Positions 1 to 6,880 of a stretch of DNA of 18,607 nucleotides are shown piece after piece. Each line of letters begins with the position of its first letter. Positions within the stretch are counted from its first letter, which is position 1. The DNA comes from Oscillospiraceae bacterium (GTDB taxonomy: Bacteria; Bacillota_A; Clostridia; Oscillospirales; Oscillospiraceae): assembly GCA_015067895.1 (NCBI GenBank), contig SVLP01000044.1, positions 1-18,607 of the forward strand, in the 5' to 3' direction. Both the position numbers and the translations under genes were made by a program. The notes below the pieces were generated by a model. The model saw nothing but the letters and a program-made list of their open reading frames with translations, was not told where the DNA came from and did not search any database.

Positions 1-40
1 CTCGCGATGACATGGATGTGGTCACCTGAGCCGATTGATC

Positions 41-99
41 CAACATAGAAAACAGCAGCAGTGTCCCACTTGATTGTGTGTCACTGCTGCTGTATGTTG
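41..99 (-). terminator. Inverted repeat, possible terminator of the leftward membrane-protein gene
   Basis: Twelve-base arms at 52-63 (ACAGCAGCAGTG) and 82-93 are perfectly complementary around an 18-base loop. A further 7-base match (41-47 with 93-99) lies across an asymmetric GAAA bulge. Read leftward, the arm is followed by TTTTC, which would suit a weak intrinsic terminator about 58 bases past the stop of the gene at 151-549. The loop is long, so it could instead end a gene lying left of the window. Nothing else recognisable is seen in 1-150. Confidence 0.45.
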
Positions 100-150
100 T
101 TTGGATACCTATGCGTTTCTTTACAGCCCCTTCATTGTTTTTTATGCGGT

Positions 151-549
151 TTATTTCTTCCTGAAGGTGCTCATCAGCAGGGTTCCCCACAGGAACAGGG
201 GCAGCACATAGAAATTGCTGCACAGCATGGGGGCAGAGACCACGGTCAGGGCGGCATTCAGGGCGATACCCACGGCCTCGCTCCACCGGGCAGACATCAG
301 ATTCAGGCACAGCAGCACCACCGTCAGCACGATGGAGGCCACAGACAGGTAGCGCACCAGCAGCACGTGCTTTCGCTCCCCCTTGCTCAGGATCGCCCAG
401 GGGGGCAGGAAAAACAGGACGGACACCAGCATCAGGCACAGCCGAGCGGCTGCACCCTCAGCGGTGGGGAACACAAAGCCCAGCACCGCCGTCAGAGCGA
501 ACATGGCCGCCCAGAGGGTGTACAGGGTCTTGCAGGAAAGCTTTTTCAT
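151..549 (-). CDS. Small four-helix membrane protein of unknown function
   Basis: This encodes 132 residues starting MKKLSCKTLY. I chose the ATG at 549 because GGAGGA lies just upstream (551-560 on the plus strand); a longer frame to 627 would run through a repeat and has no ribosome binding site. The protein is hydrophobic almost throughout, with about four membrane segments (roughly residues 10-32, 38-57, 66-90 and 93-125) and a basic C-terminus ending FRKK. There is no signal peptide cleavage site, catalytic motif or family signature that I recognise. It has its own consensus-like promoter (664-692) and is divergent from nrdR. The leader between promoter and start contains an inverted pair of GTAG hairpins. 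Function unknown; likely a resident cytoplasmic-membrane protein. Confidence 0.75.
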   Translation of the reverse strand: MKKLSCKTLYTLWAAMFALTAVLGFVFPTAEGAAARLCLMLVSVLFFLPPWAILSKGERKHVLLVRYLSVASIVLTVVLLCLNLMSARWSEAVGIALNAALTVVSAPMLCSNFYVLPLFLWGTLLMSTFRKK

Positions 550-567
550 AGGATTCCTCCTTATCGG

Positions 568-644
568 TGTAGGGAACGGCCTGCGTGCCGTTCCACGTTT
601 TGCAGGGCAGGCGTTGGGGAACGGCACGCAGGCCGTTCCCTACA
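568..644. repeat. Inverted pair of GTAG-hairpin (REP/BIME-like) units
   Basis: The 27-base arms 568-594 and 618-644 are perfect reverse complements separated by 23 bases. Each arm reads TGTAG followed by its own small hairpin, GGAACGGC-CTGCGT-GCCGTTCC. A GTAG tetranucleotide at the foot of an imperfect palindrome is the known layout of REP units recognised by REP-associated Y1 transposases, and two head-to-head units make a BIME. The element lies inside the predicted 5' leader of the leftward gene at 151-549, about 8 bases before its ribosome binding site. A close relative lies at 10123-10257. Confidence 0.8.
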
Positions 645-663
645 TTCGCGTAGCAATAGACTC

Positions 664-692
664 ATTGTACTGCGGAAATAGTCGGTTGGCAA
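664..692 (-). promoter_or_regulatory. Sigma-A promoter of the leftward membrane-protein gene
   Basis: On the minus strand TTGCCA (687-692) and TACAAT (664-669) are separated by exactly 17 bases, a near-consensus sigma-A promoter. Transcription would start near 657 and the roughly 108-base leader would contain the inverted hairpin pair. Confidence 0.7.
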
Positions 693-706
693 GGGGAAAA
701 ATCCTC

Positions 707-735
707 TGGACATGGCATATTTCCTCTGTTATAAT
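707..735 (+). promoter_or_regulatory. Sigma-A promoter of nrdR
   Basis: TGGACA (707-712), a 17-base spacer and a perfect TATAAT (730-735) precede nrdR. The start would fall near 742, giving a leader of about 29 bases that carries AAGGAG at 756-761. No clear pair of NrdR boxes is visible around it. It stands back to back with the leftward promoter, with 14 bases between the two -35 elements. Confidence 0.75.
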
Positions 736-770
736 GTTATGGATAAACTCGATTCAAGGAGCTGATACCC

Positions 771-1226
771 ATGAAATGTCCCTTCTGCGGATTCCAGGAA
801 AGCAAGGTGGTGGATTCCCGCCACTCCGACGATAATCTGTCCATCCGCCGCCGGCGGGAATGTCTGGGCTGTCAGCGGCGGTTCACCACCTACGAGATGG
901 TGGAATCCCTGCCCATGGTGGTGGTGAAGAAGGACGGCTCCCGGCAGAATTTTGACAAGAGCAAGATCCTGACCGGCCTGCAGCGCTCCTGCGTCAACCG
1001 GCCCGTGCCCATCGCCGAGATGGAGCGCATCACCAACGAGATCGAGCAGGCGGTCATGAACTCCATGGAGCGGGAGATCAGCACCAATGACATCGGCGAG
1101 ATGGTCATGGAGCGGCTCAAGCCCCTGGACGAGGTCAGCTACATCCGCTTCGCATCGGTGTACCGCCAGTTCAAGGACGTCAACAGCTTCATGCGGGAGC
1201 TGACCAAGATCCTGGAGGAAAAGTGA
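771..1226 (+). CDS. nrdR: Transcriptional repressor NrdR
   Basis: NrdR senses dATP/ATP and represses ribonucleotide reductase operons by binding NrdR boxes. The 151 residues match the family's usual length. The N-terminal zinc ribbon is complete, with cysteine pairs C3/C6 (CPFC) and C31/C34 (CLGC). An Arg-rich stretch lies between them (SIRRRREC), and an ATP-cone domain follows from about residue 49 ([18 protein letters not shown]) to about 139. The start ATG has AAGGAG nine bases upstream and a strong promoter at 707-735. Its stop codon is one base before the next gene, so the two are probably translated together. No ribonucleotide reductase gene lies in the window, so the regulated targets must be elsewhere. 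The assignment is firm. Confidence 0.97.
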   Translation: MKCPFCGFQESKVVDSRHSDDNLSIRRRRECLGCQRRFTTYEMVESLPMVVVKKDGSRQNFDKSKILTGLQRSCVNRPVPIAEMERITNEIEQAVMNSMEREISTNDIGEMVMERLKPLDEVSYIRFASVYRQFKDVNSFMRELTKILEEK

Positions 1227-1227
1227 T

Positions 1228-1692
1228 ATGGTAGATTTTCTGAAATCCCTCATGTCGGACTTCGATCCGGCTATGCTGCTGCCCGATCTGTGGGCGATCT
1301 TCGACAAGCTGGATGTGGCACTGCGCATCCTGGTGCTGGCGGGCCCCCTGTGTCTGCTGGGTCTGGGACTGCTGTACCTGCTGGCTCCCCCCAGCGAGGC
1401 CAACCACATCTTCGGCTACCGCCATTTCTGGGGCATGTCCAGCGTGGACGCCTGGCAGTTCACCCAGAAGACCGCCGGCTTCGTCTGGACGGGTCTGGGC
1501 GCGGTGATGACCGTGGCCATGGCCTTCATCTGCAACAGCTACCGGGACATGGCCTGGGAGGCCATGCTGCTGTCCGCCCTCATCAGCGTCATCGTGGAGC
1601 TGCTGTTCGTCATCGTCAGCACCTTCCTCATCAACGCCCTGGTGATCCTGCACTTCGACCGCAAGGGCGTCAGAAGAGGTACCCAGGAATAA
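1228..1692 (+). CDS. SdpI-family integral membrane protein
   Basis: This encodes 154 residues. It starts one base after the nrdR stop, and its ribosome binding site GGAGG (1214-1218) lies inside the end of nrdR, so it is translationally coupled. Three or four membrane segments are seen (about residues 33-54, 82-102 and 110-143). The cytosolic segment NHIFGYRHFWGMSSVDAW followed by FTQKTAG (about 69-95) resembles the conserved GYR...S...W...AG block of the SdpI/YhfL family. In Bacillus, SdpI gives immunity to the SdpC toxin, but most family members have no known role and no toxin gene is seen here, so immunity should not be assumed. A hairpin terminator at 1704-1731 closes the unit. Family placement comes from motif memory only. 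Confidence 0.75.
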   Translation: MVDFLKSLMSDFDPAMLLPDLWAIFDKLDVALRILVLAGPLCLLGLGLLYLLAPPSEANHIFGYRHFWGMSSVDAWQFTQKTAGFVWTGLGAVMTVAMAFICNSYRDMAWEAMLLSALISVIVELLFVIVSTFLINALVILHFDRKGVRRGTQE

Positions 1693-1703
1693 GGACATAT
1701 CCG

Positions 1704-1731
1704 CAAGCCCGCTCGGAAGAGCGGGCTTTTT
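1704..1731 (+). terminator. Intrinsic terminator of nrdR and the SdpI-like gene
   Basis: A perfect 10-base stem (AAGCCCGCTC, loop GGAA, GAGCGGGCTT) is followed directly by a T run, 12 bases after the stop of the preceding gene. Confidence 0.93.
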
Positions 1732-1792
1732 GCGCGTCAGCCGGGCAGCGGTGTCCAATCATTACGTTTCTTTGAACATTTCCGGGATTTCC

Positions 1793-1821
1793 TTTACATG
1801 GAAGCCATTTTGCGATATACT
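1793..1821 (+). promoter_or_regulatory. Sigma-A promoter of the LCP gene and gluQ
   Basis: TTTACA (1793-1798), a 17-base spacer and TATACT (1816-1821) form a near-consensus promoter. Transcription would start near 1828, just ahead of AAAGGAG, so the leader is only about 16 bases. Confidence 0.8.
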
Positions 1822-1843
1822 ATAGCGTAAAGGAGTGTGGCTT

Positions 1844-3163
1844 ATGCGAAATTCCAAGAAATACAACGCCCAGGAATTCGAAGAACTGTCCCGTCAGATC
1901 GATGATCTGCTGGAGGATTCCGGCGAAAAGATCGTGACCCAGGACGACGGCATCGACCTGGCTCAGTTTGCCCCGGCGGACACCGCCACGGCAGATACTG
2001 AGGTTTTCCAGAACTTTTCCAACGGCTATGGAGCCGCTGTGCGCAATTATTCCAACAATTACGGCAACCCCGGCGCCCCTGCGGTCAACAAGGCGCCCGT
2101 CTCCCAGGGCTCCATCCCCGCCTACAACCAGGACTTCCACCGGGAGCAGAGCCGCAAGGAGCCCAACCACGGCGAATACCGGGACTACGGCGGGGACAAG
2201 CAGCCCACCATCGCCGCCCGGAAGTCCGCCGAGCGCGTCAAAAAGCCCCGCAAGGGCGGCTGCTGCGGCTGCGGCTGTGCCACGGTGGCGCTGCTGCTGG
2301 CGGCGCTGGTGGCAGGCGTGATGATCGTGCTGGGCAGTCTCTTCGAGATGCCCACCGCCGACTACGGCCTGGGCCCCCGCAAGGACGACACCGCCACCAT
2401 CCTGCTCTGCGGCACCGACAAGGACGGCACCCGCACCGACACCATGATGCTGCTCTATCTGGACGGCAACGACGGCAGAGTGGGCCTGCTGAGCCTGCCC
2501 CGGGACACCCTGACCATCACCGGCGAGGGCAAGCGGGCCAAGCTCAACTCCGCCTACGGCCGCAACGGCTGCGGGGAGGAGGGCATGGAGTGGACGCTCA
2601 ACTATGTGGAGCGGATCATCGGCTTCCGTCCCGACGGCTATATCCTGGTGGACATGGAGCTGGTGCCCAAGGTCGTGGATCTCATGGGCGGCGTGGACGT
2701 CCATCTGGATCACCACATCCGTGTCCATACCGACGGCGTGGAGGTCTACGTCCCCGCCGGTGACGCCCACCTCAACGGCGAGGAAGTCCTGGCGACTCTT
2801 CGCTACCGGGCGGGCTACTCCAACGCCGACCTGGGCCGCGTCCAGGTGCAGCGGATGGTCATCACCGAATGCATGAAGCAGTGGGTGCACCCGGCCAAGC
2901 TGGCCCTGCTGCCCGAGGCCCTCGACCTGATCCAGGAGGAGAGCCTGACCGACCTGTCCGTCAACAACTACCTCTGGATCGGCAAAACCATCCTCACCGG
3001 CATGGGCGACATGACCAGCGACACCCTGCCCGGCTACGCCGACATGCGCGGCGGCGCCAGCTATTTCGTCCTGTACCCCGAGCAGGTGGCAGAGCTCATC
3101 AACGAGTCCTACAATCCCTACACCGTGGATGTGGACGTGGACGATCTGGACATCGCGGAGTAA
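1844..3163 (+). CDS. LytR-CpsA-Psr (LCP) family cell-wall glycopolymer transferase
   Basis: LCP proteins move undecaprenyl-linked glycopolymers such as teichoic acids or capsule onto peptidoglycan at the outer face of the membrane. I chose ATG 1844 (439 residues) over an in-frame GTG at 1835, because AAAGGAG (1829-1835) overlaps that GTG and sits eight bases from the ATG. The layout is a long hydrophilic cytosolic N-terminus rich in Asn, Tyr and Gln (about 1-135), a basic and Cys-rich strip, one membrane helix (about 146-167) and an external LCP domain (about 184-340). The LCP domain has the expected catalytic Arg/Asp signatures GTRTDTMM (R197, D199) and LSLPRDT (R220, D221). The Cys cluster GGCCGCGC (138-145) right at the membrane is unusual. 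gluQ follows with four bases between them. Confidence 0.93.
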   Translation: MRNSKKYNAQEFEELSRQIDDLLEDSGEKIVTQDDGIDLAQFAPADTATADTEVFQNFSNGYGAAVRNYSNNYGNPGAPAVNKAPVSQGSIPAYNQDFHREQSRKEPNHGEYRDYGGDKQPTIAARKSAERVKKPRKGGCCGCGCATVALLLAALVAGVMIVLGSLFEMPTADYGLGPRKDDTATILLCGTDKDGTRTDTMMLLYLDGNDGRVGLLSLPRDTLTITGEGKRAKLNSAYGRNGCGEEGMEWTLNYVERIIGFRPDGYILVDMELVPKVVDLMGGVDVHLDHHIRVHTDGVEVYVPAGDAHLNGEEVLATLRYRAGYSNADLGRVQVQRMVITECMKQWVHPAKLALLPEALDLIQEESLTDLSVNNYLWIGKTILTGMGDMTSDTLPGYADMRGGASYFVLYPEQVAELINESYNPYTVDVDVDDLDIAE

Positions 3164-3167
3164 GGCC

Positions 3168-4091
3168 ATGGAAAAACGACCCGTGGGCCGCTTCGCCCCC
3201 ACCCCCTCCGGACGGATGCACCTGGGCAACGTCTTCGCTGCCCTGCTCAGCTGGCTGAGCCCCAAGAGCAAGGGCGGCGACTGGATCCTCCGGATGGAGG
3301 ACTTGGACACCCTGCGCACCAGGGCGGAATACGCAGAGCTTCTGCGGGACGACCTGCGCTGGCTGGGCCTAAGCTGGGACGAGGAGACCGAGCCCCAGAG
3401 TGCCAGAAGTGCGGTCTATGACCGGTATTTTGCCCAATTGGAGGAGAAAAAACTCCTCTTCCCCTGCTACTGCACCCGCAGTCAGCTCCACAATGTCAAC
3501 GCGCCCCATCTGGCGGACGGAACCTATGTCTACGCCGGAACCTGCCGGAGCCTGACCCCCGAGCAGCGGGCCGCCCAGAAGCGGCTGCCCAGCTGGCGGG
3601 TGATGGTTCCCGACCGGGAATTCTCGTTTACCGACCACGTTCAGGGCCCCTACCGGGAGAACCTGCTTACCGACTGCGGCGATTTCGTCGTCCGCCGGGC
3701 CGACGGGGTCTATGTCTACCAGCTGGCGGTCACCGTGGACGACGGCGAGTCCGGCGTCACCGAGGTGGTGCGGGGCTGGGATCTGCTGAGCTCCGCGCCC
3801 CGGCAGATGTATTTGCAGGAGCTCTTCGGCTTCGACCATCCCGAATACGCCCACATCCCCATGCTCATGGCTCCCGAGGGACGCCGCCTGAGCAAGCGGG
3901 ATCAGGATCTGGACATGGGCGCTCTGCGGAACCGGCTGAAGCCGGAGCAGCTGATCGGCGTTCTGGCCCACGCGGCTGGACTGACCGAGACTGCGGAGCC
4001 CATCTCCGCCCGGGAGCTGGCGACGATCTTCGACTGGTCGAAGATCCACGGAAAAGAGATCGTGGTCAGCGAGCTGGAGAAGCTCTACTGA
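3168..4091 (+). CDS. gluQ: Glutamyl-queuosine tRNA(Asp) synthetase
   Basis: GluQ-RS resembles the catalytic half of glutamyl-tRNA synthetase but attaches glutamate to queuosine at position 34 of tRNA-Asp. The 307 residues suit this family and are too few for a full GltX with its anticodon-binding domain. Visible are the class I nucleotide-binding HIGH variant HLGN (18-21) after FAPTPSG, and the KMSKS variant LSKRD (241-245). A zinc site of GluQ type is also present: C100, C102, Y122, C126 (CYC...YAGTC). Start ATG 3168 is chosen because GGAG (3157-3160) in the end of the LCP gene lies seven bases upstream; an upstream in-frame ATG at 3129 would overlap that gene and lengthen the protein unnaturally. 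It probably shares the LCP promoter. Its presence implies that queuosine is made or salvaged by this organism. Confidence 0.93.
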   Translation: MEKRPVGRFAPTPSGRMHLGNVFAALLSWLSPKSKGGDWILRMEDLDTLRTRAEYAELLRDDLRWLGLSWDEETEPQSARSAVYDRYFAQLEEKKLLFPCYCTRSQLHNVNAPHLADGTYVYAGTCRSLTPEQRAAQKRLPSWRVMVPDREFSFTDHVQGPYRENLLTDCGDFVVRRADGVYVYQLAVTVDDGESGVTEVVRGWDLLSSAPRQMYLQELFGFDHPEYAHIPMLMAPEGRRLSKRDQDLDMGALRNRLKPEQLIGVLAHAAGLTETAEPISARELATIFDWSKIHGKEIVVSELEKLY

Positions 4092-4103
4092 ACGAACACC
4101 TTT

Positions 4104-4364
4104 GTAGGGCGGGTGGCATGCCCCCGCCGCCCCGGTTCGATGATGTGATATATGAAACAGGGGATCCAGCCTCCCACTACCATGTCATTGCGAGCCGAAG
4201 GCGTGGCAATCTCCTGGAACCGGGTGCGAATACGAACGCAGTGCCAGGAGATTGCCACGTCGGGCTGTGCTCTCCTCGCAATGACAGTGTTTTGCTGCGT
4301 TCCGGGAACAAATTTACCGTGGCAATCAACCAACGTGTTCGGCGGGGGCATGCCCCCGCCCTAC
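4104..4364. repeat. Inverted GTAG-hairpin pair enclosing a second inverted-repeat element
   Basis: The gene-free stretch 4092-4424 is mostly this composite. Outer arms 4104-4129 and 4340-4364 are inverted repeats of the form GTAGGGCGGG...CCCGCCG that differ by one inserted base, and each is itself a palindromic GTAG hairpin. Translated frames crossing the region are long in several directions but are products of the repeat and carry no ribosome binding site or protein pattern. Confidence 0.8.
4183..4286. repeat. TGTCATTGCGAG nested inverted-repeat element
   Basis: The outer ends TGTCATTGCGAG (4183-4194) and CTCGCAATGACA (4275-4286) are perfect reverse complements. Inside, 16-base arms CGTGGCAATCTCCTGG (4202-4217) and its complement (4244-4259) form a second perfect stem. 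Elements with TGTCATTGCGAG ends and GGCAATCTCC inside are, from memory, common short intergenic repeats in several bacterial phyla. Here it sits within the GTAG-hairpin pair. Confidence 0.75.
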
Positions 4365-4424
4365 GTGACGGCGCGTTTTCGGTATTACAGGCTACTACTT
4401 TTTGTATTGAAATGAGGGACACAA

Positions 4425-5165
4425 ATGGAACCCATTTTTCAGAAACGATTCACCCTCTACGGCAACGACTGCGACTGCTTCGGCCGGGTCAAGCCCTCCA
4501 CCATTCTCGGCATGATGCAGGAGTCGGCGGGGGAGCAGTGCGCCGGGCTGCACATGAGCTGGGAGGAGATGGCGGAAAAGGGCCTGTTCTGGGCCATCAC
4601 CCGCCAGACCGTCCGGATCACCCGGCTGCCCAGGGCCTATGAGACCATCACCATCGAGACCTGGCCCATGCCCGCCACCCGGGTGGCCTACCCCCGTGCC
4701 ACCATCGCCTATGATGCGGAAGGAAACGAGCTCTTCCGCTGCATCGCCCTGTGGATCCTGATGGATCTGAACAGCCGGGCCATGGTGCTGCCGGGCAGGA
4801 GCGATGTGGACGTCCCCGGCTGCATCCGGGGCGGCGAGCTGCCTACACCGAAGTCCCTGACGCCGAAGGATCTGCCCAACACCACCGAGCGGAAGGTGCG
4901 CTTTGGTCAGCTGGATCGCAACGGCCACATGAACAACACCAAGTATCTGGAGTGGGCCATGGATCTGCTGCCCGGCTCCTTCCACGGCGGGCACCCCCTG
5001 AAGGAGTTCACCGTCTGCTACCTGAACGAAGCCAGGGAGGGCGACCGGGTCACCCTGCGCCACGGCCTGGCTGACGGTATCTTACAGGTGGATGCCACCC
5101 GTCCCGATCCCGCCGACGGCAGCAAGTCCCACCGGGTCTTTGCCGTGAAGGCGATGTTTGCGTAA
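4425..5165 (+). CDS. Acyl-ACP thioesterase (FatA/FatB-like)
   Basis: The family cleaves acyl-acyl carrier protein to release free fatty acids from fatty-acid synthesis in the cytosol. The 246 residues fit the bacterial members, which are two fused hotdog domains. The N-terminal half (about 1-125) includes the expected cytosolic start FQKRFTLYGNDCD, and the active-site block of the second half is DRNGHMNNTKYLEW (164-177), with the N-x-H-x-N-N pattern of the family. GAGGG (4414-4418) lies six bases before the ATG. The gene is separated from gluQ by a large repeat and from the next gene by another, so it may be a single transcription unit, though I see no convincing promoter. The exact chain-length preference cannot be read from sequence. 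Confidence 0.9.
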   Translation: MEPIFQKRFTLYGNDCDCFGRVKPSTILGMMQESAGEQCAGLHMSWEEMAEKGLFWAITRQTVRITRLPRAYETITIETWPMPATRVAYPRATIAYDAEGNELFRCIALWILMDLNSRAMVLPGRSDVDVPGCIRGGELPTPKSLTPKDLPNTTERKVRFGQLDRNGHMNNTKYLEWAMDLLPGSFHGGHPLKEFTVCYLNEAREGDRVTLRHGLADGILQVDATRPDPADGSKSHRVFAVKAMFA

Positions 5166-5174
5166 GCACTGTAT

Positions 5175-5332
5175 TCTCGCCCCCCTCGTTTACGAGGGGG
5201 GGATGGCCGAAGGCCAGGGGGGAGTATGCAGTAGGTACTGCTTTCTCCATCGGCACTTCGGCGAATTCGACCTGCGTTCGGACTCCCCCCGCCCCTGCGG
5301 GGCACCCCCCTCATAAATGCGGGGGGCAAGAA
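5175..5332. repeat. C/G-rich intergenic repeat, copy A
   Basis: About 157 bp beginning TCTCGCCCCCCTCGTTTACG and ending ATGCGGGGGGCAAGA. Each end is a hairpin (a C run, a short AT-rich centre, a G run). Its right 32 bases (5300-5331) are the exact reverse complement of 6739-6770 in copy B, and its left roughly 53 bases match the other end of copy B with one extra G. The middle, about 45 bases longer, is different. It fills the gap between the thioesterase and the MBOAT gene. Confidence 0.8.
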
Positions 5333-5356
5333 ATCGATCATTTGTGAGGATTTATC

Positions 5357-6727
5357 ATGCTCTTTTCCAGCATTGAATTTCTGTACTACTTCCTGCCCGT
5401 TGTGCTCATCGGGTATTTTCTTCTGCCCAAAAGCTTACGAAACGGCTGGCTGCTGATCGTCAGCCTGTTCTTTTACGCCTGGGGCGAGCCGAAGCTGGTG
5501 GCGGTGATGCTGGCCTCCATCGTGCTCAACTGGCTCTGGGGCATCGGCATTGGCCGGAGCACCAAGCAGGGCTGGAAGCGGTTCTTTTTGGTGCTGTCCT
5601 GCCTGACCTGCCTGGGACTTCTGGGCTGGTTCAAGTATGCGGACTTCGCCCTTGAAAACATCAACGCCCTGCTGGGAACCAAAATTCCTCTGCCGAAGCT
5701 GGCGCTGCCCATCGGCATCAGCTTCTACTCCTTCCAGATCCTGAGCTACACCATCGATGTGTACCGGGGCCGGGCGCAGGTTCAGTACGACATCGTCGAT
5801 TTCGGCTGCTACGTGGTGCTCTTCCCCCAGCTGATCGCGGGCCCCATCGTCCGCTATGTGGACGTGGAGCGGGAGCTGAAGGAGCGGAAAACCACCGCCG
5901 AGGATTTCCGGCTGGGTCTGCGGCGGTTCCTGTTCGGCCTGGGCAAGAAGGTGCTCATCGCCAACCAGCTGGGTCAGTTCATCGAGCTTTTCCGCAGCTC
6001 CGGCGAGAAGAGCCTGCTCTTCTACTGGCTTTACGCCATTGGTTTTTCCCTGCACATCTACTTCGACTTCTCCGGCTATTCCGACATGTCCATCGGCCTG
6101 GGACGGATCTTCGGCTTCAAATTCCCCGAGAATTTCAACTACCCCTTCCTCTCAGGCTCCATCCAGGAGTTCTGGCGGCGGTGGCACATGACCCTGGGCG
6201 GCTGGTTCCGGGATTACCTGTATATCCCCCTGGGCGGCAGCCGGGTGAGCAAGGCCAAATGGCTGCGCAACGTGCTGTTCGTGTGGATGTTCACCGGTCT
6301 ATGGCACGGCGCGGCCTGGAATTTCGTTCTTTGGGGTCTGATGTTCGCGGCGCTGCTGCTGATGGAGAAGTTCGTGGACGTGACGAAGCTGCCCCGCCTT
6401 CTCCGGCACGGCTATGTGCTGCTCGTCATCGCCATCAGCTTTGTGCTCTTCAACGCGGCGAGCCTGAGCCAGGCGGCCTCGGACATCGGCGGCATGTTCG
6501 GCATCGGGGGTGCGCCCCTGGTGACTGCCGAGACCCTGTACTACCTGCGCAGCTATGCGGGGGTATTCCTGCTGGCGCTGATCGGTGCCACCCCCTGGCC
6601 CAAGCGGTGGGCGCTGAAGCAGGATCAGCCCCTGGTGGACACCATCGTCATGGCGGCTCTGCTGCTGCTTTGCACCGCCAGCCTGGTGGACGGCAGCTTC
6701 AATCCGTTTTTGTATTTCCGGTTCTGA
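5357..6727 (+). CDS. MBOAT-family O-acyltransferase (AlgI/PatA-like)
   Basis: AlgI-type membrane-bound O-acyltransferases carry acyl, usually acetyl, groups across the membrane for transfer to an exported polysaccharide. The 456 residues have about ten or more hydrophobic segments spread from residue 3 to the C-terminus. The family hallmarks are present: GPIVRY (162-167), IYFDFSGYSDMSIGLGRIFG (234-253), FWRRWHMTLGGWFRDYLYIP (272-291), and the catalytic histidine in TGLWHGAAWNF (H317). GTGAGGA lies six bases before the ATG at 5357. The DHHW-type partner gene follows at 6881, an arrangement typical of alginate- or peptidoglycan-acetylation-like systems. The gene is bracketed by two oppositely oriented copies of the C/G-rich repeat. 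The polymer being modified is not evident from the window. Confidence 0.93.
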   Translation: MLFSSIEFLYYFLPVVLIGYFLLPKSLRNGWLLIVSLFFYAWGEPKLVAVMLASIVLNWLWGIGIGRSTKQGWKRFFLVLSCLTCLGLLGWFKYADFALENINALLGTKIPLPKLALPIGISFYSFQILSYTIDVYRGRAQVQYDIVDFGCYVVLFPQLIAGPIVRYVDVERELKERKTTAEDFRLGLRRFLFGLGKKVLIANQLGQFIELFRSSGEKSLLFYWLYAIGFSLHIYFDFSGYSDMSIGLGRIFGFKFPENFNYPFLSGSIQEFWRRWHMTLGGWFRDYLYIPLGGSRVSKAKWLRNVLFVWMFTGLWHGAAWNFVLWGLMFAALLLMEKFVDVTKLPRLLRHGYVLLVIAISFVLFNAASLSQAASDIGGMFGIGGAPLVTAETLYYLRSYAGVFLLALIGATPWPKRWALKQDQPLVDTIVMAALLLLCTASLVDGSFNPFLYFRF

Positions 6728-6737
6728 TGCTGTGCAT

Positions 6738-6851
6738 TCTTGCCCCCCGCATTTATGAGGGGGGTGCCCCGCAGAGGCGGGGGGAGCCCGTACTTTGTAT
6801 ACTCCCCCCTGGCCTTCGGCCATCCCCCCTCGTAAACGAGGGGGGCGAGAT
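6738..6851. repeat. C/G-rich intergenic repeat, copy B
   Basis: About 113 bp beginning CTTGCCCCCCGCATTTATGA and ending ACGAGGGGGGCGAGA. It is the reverse orientation of copy A, with near-identical ends and a shorter middle. The GGCCTTCGGCC hairpin near 6811-6821 is shared in form with copies C and D (GGCCTGCGGCC). It occupies most of the gap between the MBOAT and DHHW genes, and its hairpins could reduce read-through between them. Confidence 0.8.
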
Positions 6852-6880
6852 CACACCTATTTACGATTTAGGAGAACGAT

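Noticed and set aside
61..681. Long rightward frame of about 200 codons over the start of the window
   Set aside because: It is antisense to the hydrophobic protein gene at 151-549, reads as low-complexity Gln/His/Gly-rich sequence and has no ribosome binding site.
1228..1692. SdpI-like gene as immunity in a toxin system
   Set aside because: No SdpA, SdpB, SdpC or SdpR-like gene is nearby; the gene is coupled to nrdR, and most family members are not immunity proteins.
1820..3319. 499-codon leftward frame opposite the LCP gene
   Set aside because: Antisense shadow: the LCP frame has complete catalytic motifs, a promoter and a ribosome binding site, and this one has none.
4104..4364. Riboswitch or T-box before the thioesterase
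   Set aside because: The structure is explained by two repeat families with inverted ends; no T-box specifier loop, conserved riboswitch core or terminator-antiterminator pair is visible.
4118..4642. Several frames of 80-175 codons between gluQ and the thioesterase
   Set aside because: They run through nested inverted repeats, and the longest overlaps the thioesterase gene in another frame; none has a ribosome binding site or protein-like composition.
5175..5332. C/G-rich repeats as a CRISPR array or as ordinary terminators
   Set aside because: Copies are far apart with genes between, not regularly spaced, and lack T runs after their hairpins.
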